Assembly: GCF_009362845.1 (NCBI RefSeq) | Contig: NZ_WHNW01000002.1 | Location: 303,439 to 367,438, forward strand | Direction: 5' to 3' | From: Ostreibacterium oceani | Lineage (GTDB): Bacteria; Pseudomonadota; Gammaproteobacteria; Cardiobacteriales; Ostreibacteriaceae | Length of the DNA: 64,000 nucleotides | Part shown: positions 8,641 through 17,900 of the stretch, one piece after another | Numbering within the stretch: the stretch's first letter is position 1 | Layout of the letters: each line of letters opens with the position of its first letter | Translations under genes and position numbers: made by a program | The notes under the pieces: generated by a model | Database searches by the model: none | The model's input: only the letters and a program-made list of their open reading frames with translations | Told to the model about the DNA's origin: nothing

Positions 8641-10257
8641 TTACAAAAATGGGCTGGCCAGCCGCACGCAACGTTCAACAAAGCGTTGCAATAGCGGGCG
8701 TTTTTGCCATTTTTTCAGATTAACCGATTCACAGTGTTGTAGATAGCTTTGCTGCATGTCGCTGATTTGATTGACGGTGGCTTTGTCATAAATCGCAAGC
8801 GCAATCTCCATATTGAGATAAAAACTTCGCATGTCCATATTAACCGTTCCAAACAACGCATAATCAGAGTCAATCACCACCGTTTTTGCATGCAAAAAGC
8901 CCAATCGATACTTAGCCAAGTAGACACCTTCGGTTAATAAAATATGGTAATACGCTTTGGAGGCTTGGCTCACCCACCACGAATTATTTTTTTCAGGCAG
9001 TATAATGACCACGTCGACGCCGCGCCGCGCCGCATTACACAAAGCAGCCAGCAGGGCTTCGTCTGGTACAAAGTACGGGGTTGTGATGACGATGCGTTTT
9101 TGTGCCAAATACATCGCACTGAGTAACGTATTATAAAGCACGTAAAACGATTTATCTGGCGCTGAAGGAATGACCTGTATCAATGCCTCCCCTGTCAATG
9201 CCTCCCCTGTCAATGCCTCCCCTGTCAATGCCTCCCCTGTCAATGCCTCCCCTGTGAACGCCTCCCCTGTGAACGCCTCTCCAGCGCGCGGCTGACTGGT
9301 GGCAAGGCGACTGGCAGGTTTATTATATTCTGATAAATCAATATTATGCGAAAAATAGGGCTGCACATAATCAATAGTCTCGGCTAACTGCTGGTCATTT
9401 TCAACCGCCCAATCCGAATAAAAAACGGCAGTTAACGCCCTGACTGACGGCCCTTCGCAGCGCATCATCGCATCTTTCCACTGTCCTACACCCGCGTTTT
9501 TGCCAAAGTAGGCGGGATCAACTAAATTATACGACCCCGTATAGGCAACACGGTAATCGACAATCACGAGTTTACGATGATTGCGTAAATCACTACGCAC
9601 AAATAAAATGCTCAACCACCCAATCGACAATGATTGCTGGACGTTGACACCAGCTGCCGTCAAACGTTTGGGCCAATCGCTTTTGAAAAACGCTCGCCCG
9701 CCCAGCGCATCAACCAATAACTTGCACGCCACCCCACGTTTTGCCGCGGCAATTAACGCATTAAGCACATCATCAACCCGCCCTTCGGCTGAGACAATAT
9801 AAAACATCAGCAAGCAGGTATGCTGGGCACGATGAATATCATCAATCATATGAGCGATAATGGTATCCGTGTCTTGCAACAACGTAACCCGATTGTTATC
9901 GCCGATTGGTAAGAACGTCTTACCTGCACTAATCTGGCTGAGCCGCCAAAAGGGTTCGTTGATACGGCTTTTGATGCGCTGCCTATCCGTTGACGGAAAA
10001 GCCCGTTGGCAAAATTGATAATAAAAATCCATGATATCTTCCATGCGCTTCATGCGCTTTTTACCTAACCGCGGCTCACCAAACAACAGATAAGACACCG
10101 TACCAATATAGGGCAAAGCAAACAAGACGACTAACCAAGCCATCGCGGATTCTGTCGAACGACGGCTGTAAATAACACGCACACCAAAAAACACGTTGAG
10201 CGCAAAATGCCCAATAATTAACAATTCAAACAGTAACTCACTATTTATGCTAGCCAT
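8641..10257 (-). CDS. Cardiolipin synthase-type phospholipase D with a pentapeptide-repeat insertion
   Basis: Inner-membrane enzyme expected to condense two phosphatidylglycerols into cardiolipin and glycerol. Two N-terminal hydrophobic segments (about 8-30 and 38-59) precede two HKD catalytic motifs: H227-RKLVIV-D234 followed by YTGSYNLVDP, and H456-AKTVVI-D463 followed by FGTVNMDMRS, as in E. coli ClsA. Length is 538 (ClsA is 486); most of the excess is residues 326-360, a sevenfold GEALT/GEAFT repeat in the linker between the two halves, encoded by a 15-bp array at 9181-9285. The repeat sits away from both active sites and leaves the frame intact. It could be ClsA- or ClsC-like; I give no symbol. 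Confidence 0.87.
   Translation of the reverse strand: MASINSELLFELLIIGHFALNVFFGVRVIYSRRSTESAMAWLVVLFALPYIGTVSYLLFGEPRLGKKRMKRMEDIMDFYYQFCQRAFPSTDRQRIKSRINEPFWRLSQISAGKTFLPIGDNNRVTLLQDTDTIIAHMIDDIHRAQHTCLLMFYIVSAEGRVDDVLNALIAAAKRGVACKLLVDALGGRAFFKSDWPKRLTAAGVNVQQSLSIGWLSILFVRSDLRNHRKLVIVDYRVAYTGSYNLVDPAYFGKNAGVGQWKDAMMRCEGPSVRALTAVFYSDWAVENDQQLAETIDYVQPYFSHNIDLSEYNKPASRLATSQPRAGEAFTGEAFTGEALTGEALTGEALTGEALTGEALIQVIPSAPDKSFYVLYNTLLSAMYLAQKRIVITTPYFVPDEALLAALCNAARRGVDVVIILPEKNNSWWVSQASKAYYHILLTEGVYLAKYRLGFLHAKTVVIDSDYALFGTVNMDMRSFYLNMEIALAIYDKATVNQISDMQQSYLQHCESVNLKKWQKRPLLQRFVERCVRLASPFL
9181..9285 (-). repeat. 15-bp coding tandem repeat (GEALT)n in the cardiolipin synthase gene
   Basis: Seven 15-bp units: five identical CAATGCCTCCCCTGT (9181-9255), one GAACGCCTCCCCTGT (9256-9270) and a diverged final unit. 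Near-perfect identity of five units at the DNA level means recent expansion or ongoing slippage. Copy-number changes would add or remove five residues without frameshift. Confidence 0.95.
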
Positions 10258-10329
10258 TGAAAGAAACTCTATTCAATCGTAATTTACTCAACCGCATGAT
10301 AAAAAATCATTTCACAATAAACACATAAG

Positions 10330-11595
10330 CTACGCATTATCATACAACTGCCTGACTTGACGACCGATTTCCGCAATGCCTTTTTCTAATACGGCCTCAT
10401 CTTGGGCATAACTCATGCGAATACACTCATGCGCATGACGATAATTCGGCAAATCCGCAATCCCTGGGAAAAAATATTCACCCGGAATAATCAGCGTGCC
10501 AGCCGATTTCAGCTGTTGATAAAGCATCGCAGTCGTGATGGGCAGCCCTTCGAACCACAGCCACAAAAAAATCGCTCCTTCGGGCTGGTGAATACGCAGT
10601 GGATAGCCGTCTAATTCTTTTTTCAACAAAGCAATCGCATAACGCACTTTGTCCAAATAAAACGGCCGAATAATTTCATCTGATAGGTGCTTCATGGTGT
10701 CATTTTGCAACAGCTGTGTTGCGAGCGATGCGCCAAAATTATTGGGCGACAAGCTCACGATGGCATTTAATGCAGACATAGCCTGAATAACAGGTTCATC
10801 CGCAATAACAATCCCTGTCCTGACCCCTGGTAATCCGACTTTGGACAAACTAAGGCAAAGAATTTGATTGGGGTTCCAAGTCAGCGTCGCATCTGAAAAG
10901 ACAATATTAGGAAACGGCATACCATAAGCATCATCGACAATAAACGGAATAGCCTGTGACGCTGCCAACGCCGATAGCTGGTGCATTTCGGCATCGGTTA
11001 GCACATTGCCTGTCGGGTTAGTCGGGCGAGAGCAACACATTGCACCAATACGGTCATCTAAATGCAGGTGCGAAAAATCAACCCGATACTTAAAGAATCC
11101 CGTTTGCCCTTCGAATGCTGTCGTTTCTATTTTGGCTTTTTGCGAGACAAAATGCTGCCCGCGTGTATGCACATCACTGTAACCAATGTACTCTGGTGCG
11201 AGCGGCAGCAGAATTTTCTTTTCACTACCATCGGCATATTCCCCTGAAAACAAGTTAAATAAGTAGAAAAAAGCATTTTGTGAGCCATTCGTCAGCACGA
11301 TGTTTTTTTCGCTGATCCCCCAATGATAATGCCGATTGAGGTAACTAACTAATGCATCGATAAACTGTGCATCACCTTGCGGGCTGGCATAGCGACCAAT
11401 ATAACGCCCCATGTCTGCCTGAGCCGCCGCAAACGTTTCCGCAAAAATATCCATCGCAGCAGGAATCATTGCGGGATTCCCACCGCCTAGCATATTTATC
11501 GGCTGATCGCTTTTCATGGCATCACCCATATCATCCATTAACTGCAAAATCCCACTTTTTTGCGTCATTTTTTCGCCAAACTTTGATAGAATCAT
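10330..11595 (-). CDS. avtA: Valine-pyruvate aminotransferase
   Basis: PLP-dependent class I aminotransferase converting pyruvate plus valine to alanine plus 2-ketoisovalerate. The diagnostic AvtA start LSKFGEKMTQKSGILQLMDD occupies residues 3-22. Fold-type I residues are in place: PTNPTG with Asn193, DDAYG with Asp221/Tyr224, and the Schiff-base lysine K252 in SLSKVGLPGVRTG. Length (421) matches E. coli AvtA (417). It is divergent from apbE, with 49 bp between the two starts, which must hold both promoters. It supports alanine supply and branched-chain amino-acid balance. Confidence 0.92.
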   Translation of the reverse strand: MILSKFGEKMTQKSGILQLMDDMGDAMKSDQPINMLGGGNPAMIPAAMDIFAETFAAAQADMGRYIGRYASPQGDAQFIDALVSYLNRHYHWGISEKNIVLTNGSQNAFFYLFNLFSGEYADGSEKKILLPLAPEYIGYSDVHTRGQHFVSQKAKIETTAFEGQTGFFKYRVDFSHLHLDDRIGAMCCSRPTNPTGNVLTDAEMHQLSALAASQAIPFIVDDAYGMPFPNIVFSDATLTWNPNQILCLSLSKVGLPGVRTGIVIADEPVIQAMSALNAIVSLSPNNFGASLATQLLQNDTMKHLSDEIIRPFYLDKVRYAIALLKKELDGYPLRIHQPEGAIFLWLWFEGLPITTAMLYQQLKSAGTLIIPGEYFFPGIADLPNYRHAHECIRMSYAQDEAVLEKGIAEIGRQVRQLYDNA

Positions 11596-11644
11596 CTTGA
11601 ATTCACCATTTAATTCACCATGTAACCATTAGGACAACCAATTA

Positions 11645-12706
11645 ATGCACCATCATACCATGTTGAAACCCCTCACTGGGCTATTTTTTACACTGAGCTT
11701 TTTCCTCGCCAGTTGCGACCGCGTTGAGCCAATCCACACCATCGTTGGCTTTGCCCAAGGAACCACTTACTCGATTAAATTTTGGCAACCCGAATTCGAG
11801 CCCGACAACATCCACGAAATACAACGTCTTGTTGATGATGAAATTGCACGCATTGACCAGCTCATTTCCAATTACCGCGACGATTCGGTCATTGCGGCAT
11901 TTAACCAGATGAAAATCGCCAATCGTCCGATTCAATTAGATGCCGAAATTTTGGCGCTACTAGATAAGGCTGAGCAGGTATACCAGCAATCGAATGGTTG
12001 TTACGACCCGACCATAAAGCCTTTGTTTGATTTATGGGGTTTCAAAGACAAAACCCTTGCCATTCCACCTGAAAAAACCCTCACCCATACGTTAGACGCC
12101 ATTGGGTTTGATCGTTTCATTCGCCAAGGCGACACGTTCACCAAGCCACACCCTCAAATGACGATAGATTTATCCGCTATTGGTCAAGGCTACGCTATCG
12201 AGCAACTAGCCACATTACTATCGCAACAAAATATCCATAACTACCTCATTGAAATCGGTGGTGAGATGCTAATCAGTGGGGCAAAGCCAGATAGCAAACC
12301 TTGGCGCATCGGTATTGAAAGGCCAGCCCCCAATAGCCAAACCTTTGACGAAGTGATTGAGTTAGTCGGCACGGGGCCACTCGCGGTAATGACTTCTGGC
12401 ACTTATCGCCATTATTATGATAAAGACGGTAAAAAATACAGCCATATCTTAGACCCTAGAACGGGCAAACCCGTCGAGCACGATACAGTATCAGTCGTCG
12501 TTTTACTGAACGATGCCACCTATGCCGACGCGTGGTCAACTGCACTACTTTGCCTGGGCAGCGAAGCAGGAATGACGGTGGCAAATAACGCCAATATCCC
12601 TGCCATTTTTTATCGCTTAAATAACGACAATAGTCAAAACAACGCACTCATCCGCTTAACCAGTCATGCAATTAACCAAGACAACGCCCCCTGGCGCATT
12701 GAATAA
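11645..12706 (+). CDS. apbE: FAD:protein FMN transferase, lipoprotein
   Basis: Attaches FMN covalently to threonine in exported flavoproteins such as NqrB, NqrC or RnfG, using FAD. The signal peptide ends in the lipobox LASC (Cys24), so the enzyme should be lipid-anchored facing the periplasm. ApbE landmarks: GFAQGTTYSIKF (about 35-46), ISNYRDDS, DPTIKPLFDLWGF, TIDLSAIGQGYAI, IEIGGEMLISG, VMTSGTYRHYYDKDGKKYSHILDP and the metal-binding DAWSTALLCLG. Length (353) is typical. No nqr or rnf gene is adjacent; its targets must lie elsewhere. The start may instead be the inner ATG at codon 6. A strong hairpin terminator follows at 12757. Confidence 0.93.
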   Translation: MHHHTMLKPLTGLFFTLSFFLASCDRVEPIHTIVGFAQGTTYSIKFWQPEFEPDNIHEIQRLVDDEIARIDQLISNYRDDSVIAAFNQMKIANRPIQLDAEILALLDKAEQVYQQSNGCYDPTIKPLFDLWGFKDKTLAIPPEKTLTHTLDAIGFDRFIRQGDTFTKPHPQMTIDLSAIGQGYAIEQLATLLSQQNIHNYLIEIGGEMLISGAKPDSKPWRIGIERPAPNSQTFDEVIELVGTGPLAVMTSGTYRHYYDKDGKKYSHILDPRTGKPVEHDTVSVVVLLNDATYADAWSTALLCLGSEAGMTVANNANIPAIFYRLNNDNSQNNALIRLTSHAINQDNAPWRIE

Positions 12707-12756
12707 TTCCGAAATAGCGACAACACAACCGCCATAAAAACATATCAATAAAAAAA

Positions 12757-12780
12757 GGTGAAGCATCGCTTCACCTTTTT
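12757..12780. terminator. Bidirectional intrinsic terminator
   Basis: Perfect 8-bp stem GGTGAAGC/GCTTCACC (12757-12764 with 12768-12775) and a three-base loop, flanked by six A on the left and a T-run on the right. It can stop both apbE (plus) and the secreted-protein gene at 12821 (minus), which converge here. Confidence 0.92.
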
Positions 12781-12820
12781 TATCAAGCATCAATCAATGA
12801 CGCTTAACATTAATTGTGCT

Positions 12821-13813
12821 TCAATTATTGGGTTTATTCATCAACTGCACCTTAACACGATCTAACGCGCCGTTTTCAGTCGCTGCCTTCAATCGTGCAG
12901 TCATCGCTTCGACATCGCTAGTAGATAACGTTGGCAATAGATCGCCTGATTTCTCGATTCCGCTGCCATTTCGATGATCTTGCCCTAAAAAACGCACTGC
13001 TGTCGCGCGATAACGATAATCCGAAGCCGTTGGCATTTCGCCACTGCCAACGATTGCAGCAAATCCTGCAGCATACTCGGCACCACCACCAACTTCTAAG
13101 AAGTAAAAATCACGATCGGCAAACTCGATAATGGTTAGATCAACCCCATCGGCAAATAGTTGCTTGGTTACGCGTTCGTTTTGTAATCCAATCGTTCTAC
13201 CAACCAAAGTGTCTGAATCGACACCAGCGTATACACTGCTATTTTCGGGGTTAGTTGGATCAAAATAGCCAACGACAAGAGCGCCAAAATCAGCAGCATT
13301 GTCTTCATTCACCAGTGAATACTGCCAATTCCCACGAGCAGCAAAGCGTTTGGCGGTCGCATCGGTACCCGTACCAATAAACCAGTATTTTTTCAATGTG
13401 CTTTGTGCCAGCCGATTGCCTGGGAAATTATTCCACGTCACTGTTGCTGTTTCTCTGTCGGTAAAGCGAATCGTCATATTACCTGCGGGCACATTACCTT
13501 CTGCATTGGGTAACTGATTGTTAGCAACGGTATACAACGGGAACGTGCCTGACAATGAGCCGTCTTCATTTTTTGTCAAAAATCCTTCGGTGTTATACCA
13601 CGTGGGGTTTGTTGAGGCATTGTTGTCGGCATACGAGTAAATCGACATTAGCATAAAGCCATTTTGAAATTCGATTGAATAGCCTGTGCGCCGTTGACCT
13701 TCACCAGTGTCACTCCACACGCCTGTAACTGGCTCAAAGGCCTGCACAGCAGTCACTGTCATTAATGCAAGCGACAATACCAGCCATTGTTTTAATTGTG
13801 TTCCTATTTTCAT
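12821..13813 (-). CDS. Exported protein of unknown function
   Basis: A 330-residue protein with a clear Sec signal peptide cleaved after VQA (residue 25). The mature start GVWSDTGEGQRRTGYSIEFQ, then MLMSIYSYADN and NPTWYNTEGFL, resembles a beta-rich extracellular module (GxWx(n)GxGxxIxxQ...YxYxxxGxPTWY) seen in many proteobacterial secreted proteins whose function is unknown. A second, looser copy may follow near 165-220. The mature protein has no cysteine and no membrane anchor, so it is periplasmic or secreted; the T2SS in this window is a possible exporter. It is monocistronic: it has its own terminator at 12757 and two tandem dyads upstream at 13841. Confidence 0.7.
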   Translation of the reverse strand: MKIGTQLKQWLVLSLALMTVTAVQAFEPVTGVWSDTGEGQRRTGYSIEFQNGFMLMSIYSYADNNASTNPTWYNTEGFLTKNEDGSLSGTFPLYTVANNQLPNAEGNVPAGNMTIRFTDRETATVTWNNFPGNRLAQSTLKKYWFIGTGTDATAKRFAARGNWQYSLVNEDNAADFGALVVGYFDPTNPENSSVYAGVDSDTLVGRTIGLQNERVTKQLFADGVDLTIIEFADRDFYFLEVGGGAEYAAGFAAIVGSGEMPTASDYRYRATAVRFLGQDHRNGSGIEKSGDLLPTLSTSDVEAMTARLKAATENGALDRVKVQLMNKPNN

Positions 13814-13840
13814 TGTTTGTCTCCGTGAATTTACGTTGTG

Positions 13841-13872
13841 TTAAAATCGTTTAACCTTAAAATCGTTTAATC
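13841..13872. promoter_or_regulatory. Tandem 16-bp dyads upstream of the exported-protein gene
   Basis: TTAAAATCGTTTAACC is present twice head-to-tail (13841-13856 and 13857-13872, one mismatch), 28-59 bp before the start at 13813. Each unit contains the dyad TTAAA-ATCG-TTTAA. Spacing of 16 bp would put two bound dimers roughly 1.5 turns apart. It may be an operator or simply another slippage duplication. Confidence 0.45.
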
Positions 13873-14021
13873 AATTTATCGATTCAATGGTAGCACATCA
13901 AACGACGATAAAATATAAGTGCATTGCAACAAGTTCATTAAAAACATACGCTGTCCATTGGCGCTATCAGTTAGCACTGTCGATTAATCCCCCACCCGCT
14001 CGCAAACCAAAAACTCACGGA

Positions 14022-14483
14022 CTAAAAGGGTTTAACAATCACCAAAACAACAATCACGATTAAAAAGACAACGGGGATTTCATTATACCAACGATAGAAA
14101 ACATGGCTGTGGGTATTGCGGTCTGATTTAAAACGCTTGTAAAAATAGCCCAACGAAAAGTGATACACCGTCAACAGCACGACCAGCAATAATTTGGCAT
14201 GTAGCCAGCCCATTTGTTTATACGCGACCCACGCATAACCATGCAACAAATACAACCCAAGCACCCACGTAATCACCATGGATGGCATCGTTATGCCATG
14301 GTAGAGTTTTCGCTCCATAATTTTAAAGCGCGCGATGGCAGCAGCTTCACCTGCTGCCGTATCAGGGTTTTTCGCAAGATTATCCTGCGCCAAACTATGG
14401 TAGACAAAAAGCCTTGGCAGATAGAATAACCCAGCGAACCAACAGACGACGGCGATCACATGAAACGCTTTGATCCACAACAT
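14022..14483 (-). CDS. hemJ: Protoporphyrinogen IX oxidase, HemJ family
   Basis: Oxidises protoporphyrinogen IX to protoporphyrin IX, the penultimate step of heme synthesis, in the inner membrane. The 153-residue sequence starts LWIKAFHVIAVVCWFAGLFYLPRLF with the conserved N-terminal His8 and continues through four transmembrane helices, with MERKLYHGITMPSM, GWLHAKLLLV and the end FYRWYNEIPVVFLI all characteristic of HemJ (UPF0093). The start is 3 bases after the rhodanese stop codon, so the two genes are co-transcribed. Confidence 0.9.
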   Translation of the reverse strand: MLWIKAFHVIAVVCWFAGLFYLPRLFVYHSLAQDNLAKNPDTAAGEAAAIARFKIMERKLYHGITMPSMVITWVLGLYLLHGYAWVAYKQMGWLHAKLLLVVLLTVYHFSLGYFYKRFKSDRNTHSHVFYRWYNEIPVVFLIVIVVLVIVKPF

Positions 14484-14486
14484 GGC

Positions 14487-14876
14487 TTAGTCCGTTTTCA
14501 CAACCAACGGAAGCCCGCTGGCCTGTACTTCATCTAACCCGCCCAAATTGCGCACATTGTGGTAACCTAAGCGTGACAAAGTTTGCAGTGCTATTTCTGC
14601 ACGCCGCCCTGAACGGCAGTAGAGTTGAATGGGTTGATTTTTATCAATCGCCGCACTAGCGATTTGCTGCGCGATTTCATCATAGGGGATTAACACCGCA
14701 TCTTGTAAGTGACCTTCTGAAAACTCTGCTTGTGTTCTCACGTCAATCAATAGCGTATTATCTGCTGCCTGCGAAAAATGACTAGACAACAGTACCAGCA
14801 CAAGACCTGCGCCTAGGGTTAATGTTAGTATGCTTTTTTTAATTGTTCTTATTTGTTTTTTTATCTGTTTTTTCAT
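14487..14876 (-). CDS. Periplasmic single-domain rhodanese
   Basis: A 129-residue sulfurtransferase-like protein. A very basic N-terminus (MKKQIKKQIRTIKK) and a hydrophobic segment (16-33) form a signal peptide ending near SQA (37), so the domain is periplasmic. The rhodanese fold is complete: LLIDVRTQAEFSEGHL, then AVLIPYDEI, then the active loop C87-RSGRRAE with the persulfide cysteine, and NLGGLDEVQASGLP at the end. PspE-type proteins have this architecture. It is the first gene of a pair with hemJ; a functional link to heme is only suggested by position. Confidence 0.85.
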   Translation of the reverse strand: MKKQIKKQIRTIKKSILTLTLGAGLVLVLLSSHFSQAADNTLLIDVRTQAEFSEGHLQDAVLIPYDEIAQQIASAAIDKNQPIQLYCRSGRRAEIALQTLSRLGYHNVRNLGGLDEVQASGLPLVVKTD

Positions 14877-14909
14877 TTAGTTACCCCTATTTTTTCGACC
14901 TGCTTCACT

Positions 14910-14969
14910 GAATCTATTCTCGCTGAATTTATTCTCGCTGGATCTATTCTCGCTGAATTTAGCCGCGCT
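14910..14969. repeat. 15-bp tandem repeat, four units, intergenic
   Basis: Four head-to-tail 15-bp units between the rhodanese start and the tamB stop: 14910-14924, 14925-14939, 14940-14954 and 14955-14969, consensus GAATTTATTCTCGCT. The last unit is the most diverged. It is a second non-coding array with exactly the period seen in the coding arrays. Confidence 0.88.
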
Positions 14970-14985
14970 ACATTTATCCAGTCAT

Positions 14986-17900
14986 TTAATCTGTCTCAAT
15001 CAAATAAATCAAATCAGCAGACGTCGATACACCCGTTGAAGCCGCCTCTAGTTTTAAGCGGCTATTAATCTTGTATTCTACCAAAAATTCATTGATTGCG
15101 CTAAAAAAATCAGACCTTAGACCAAAATATAATTCTTTAGACAGATATTTACCCGCTTCAAAACCAGTCAAGCTAAAATCAAGCACATCTAACCCCACCG
15201 AAGAACGAATATCTCGCGCCAAGGTATTCGTGCCAATCACACCACCTGTTTGCAATAGCGCCATTGTACCAAACGAATCACTATTGGGTGGCCGACCAAA
15301 CAACAGATACGACAAAATAGAGGAATCAGCCATACTGGGCGTCGACGTCAGCGAAATTTCAGGTCTTTTCGCTGTGCCTAAAATATTGGCACCAACCACG
15401 ATACCCTCGCTCTCAATCGCGCGCGAGGTGCTAATATCCAACGCTGGGTTATCAATGGGACCATTACTGAAAATCACACGTCCACGCTCAATATTGAGTA
15501 ATTGCCCATACAAGCGAAGCTCACCTGTTTCTACCGCGATGACACCTGCAGCCGTCGGTTGCTCTTGTGGTGCCGCAGTGATATTTAATTCGCCCATCAA
15601 ACGGGTTTCAATATCAGCACTCGCAACCTTGACCGAATCGCCGAGCTTGACGGTTATATCCATTTCGACAGGGCTTTGATTGGGTTTTTCATCGGTTTGA
15701 TTATCGGGCAATATGACATCATCAGAGGCATAGACTTTGGTCCCTGTGGATGCTGGCACAATCAACGCCTCTGGAATTAACACCTCCCCACGGACGCTAA
15801 TTGCATCGGCAAATTGGACGGTTAAATCTGGCGATAAAGCCAGTTTTAATTGGCGTGAATCCGCCAGTTGAAAGTCTTGACCAGCAACGACAAGACTGCC
15901 TTGTTGCGACACAGGGTCAAGCTCGCCACTTAGTGTTAACTGCCCCGCCCCAGACGTTGCACCACCATCAAACCCGAGCAATTGATTATCTTTAGCAAAG
16001 AGTCGCAGGCGAATATCACGAACCCGCGTGCCATATTGTGGCACATCAAACCGCCCTTTGGTTAGCGCAATTTCACCCGCGATATCAAGCTGTTGATTGA
16101 GCTTGCCTGATAAGTCAATTTTACCCGAAACACCGCCTTCGATTGACTGAAGCTGAGGCAAAAAAGGCGCGACAAAGGCAATACTCGGAAAATTTAACTG
16201 CAAACTGGCCTGAACTGCTTGTGCCGCCGCATCCTCCATTATTTCAGGCAACCCTGCCAGCAAATTGATCTGACCAACCTCCGCTATATCCAACACGGTT
16301 TCTGTCGCTAAACGCTTATCTTGCAATTCAAAGGTTGTCTTTAGTTTGTTGATTTTATGACGCGCAACCCCATTGGTTAACTTGACCGCCAATGCACCGT
16401 CTACTGCATGAATTTCCCCTTGGACACGGGGCGCGCCCTGAACAAATTCAACACGAGCATCTGCCGAAAAAACAGCATCTAAATCAAGCAAATCAGGGAA
16501 ATACTGAGCAAAACTGGCACTAGCTAACGACCGCACAGTGATATCAAAACGCCCTTGATTACCCTTAGTCTTGCCCTTAGTATTGCCATTAGTATTGCCA
16601 TTAGTATTCCCATTAGCGTTGCCCGCACGCTCATCAATACTCCCATCAATACAAATCGTTGCTTGTTCACTTTTTTTCTGCCCCGATTGGCGCAAACAAA
16701 ACTGATTTATCTGCTGTTTGTCTGCAGCAAGCACCAAAGCGCTAGGCTGATTCAGCGCCCATGCGCCCGCCTGTTTATCACGCACATTCAATGAATCCAC
16801 TTTGCCACGCCATGTTTTTTCTGCAACATCCAGCGCGCCGCTTGATTTAACGGCTAACGATTGCTCTGGCGCTGTCATCGCCAGTTCTATCAAATGGGAA
16901 GCAAAATTCCCCGTCACAGAGGCCGCCAGTGTTTCAATCGGCTGGGCATTAAGGACTAGCTGTGATGCATTAAAATCCAAATCCATCGCCTCATCCGCTG
17001 CCGCGAATGTTCCTGCTGCATCGAATGACGCTAAGCGATTTGCTTGATATGCCAATGCGTTGCCGCTCGCTTTAAATTGTATTTTCGGCGCAGCCGTTGA
17101 ACCAGTAATCATCAAATCACCTTGCACCTCACCCGCTAACTGGGGCAATAATCGGCTTAGATCAGTGGCATTAATGTCGATTTGCAGGTTGTTTTCTTGT
17201 GCTTGTTTTTTCGCCTCTTCATTTTGTACCTCTGGCGTGGCTAACATCACTCGGCCTGTTGCACTGAGCTGATTTTCCGACAGTTGCATATTAACTTCAT
17301 CCAAGGTTAGTTGCTGTCCAGTCAGCGCGTAATGAATACGCCCAGTGCCTGATACTGGGTATTGTTGCCATTGCCCCGTTAATTCCATCAGCTCTGCCAT
17401 TATCTCAATCCCCGATGCTGATTCGATCATCTCTGCGCCTAAGTTCGCATTGATACTGCCTGATAAATCGGGGAAAAGCCACTGTGGCTCAAAGCGAATT
17501 GCCTGCACATTGGACTGAATGGATAATGGCGCCCAAGTGCCAGTCGCTTGGATTTTTAGTTTTCCGCTGTCATTTGCTTGGTTTTCTGCGGGATCTTCAG
17601 GGTTTGCGTCGCTTGTATCGCTTGTATCGATTGTGTGGCTTTCCTGCGCTATTGCTTGGCTTATTGCTGTGTTAAGGGATTTATTCTCTAGTACAAATAA
17701 CGCCTGCTTTAGATGCCTTGCATCGCCTTCTATCGTCCAACTAAGTGTTGTTGGCGTTGTCGGTGTTGCTAACGATGTAGCACTCGCCTGCGTCGCTTTG
17801 TCATTTGATTCGCGTTGCTGCATACCATCTGTTTGTAAAGCACCCGTTACACTATAGGTGTTTTGCTCACCACGCGCTTGTAGCGTCAGCTGTTCAATTG

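Noticed and set aside
8477..8746. Plus-strand ORF of 89 residues next to the lipoprotein gene
   Set aside because: It includes the 13-bp tandem array and the antisense of the phospholipase D C-terminus; no ribosome-binding site.
15071..15679. 202-residue plus-strand ORF inside tamB
   Set aside because: It is fully antisense to the conserved DUF490 domain of TamB; the composition is that of a shadow frame.
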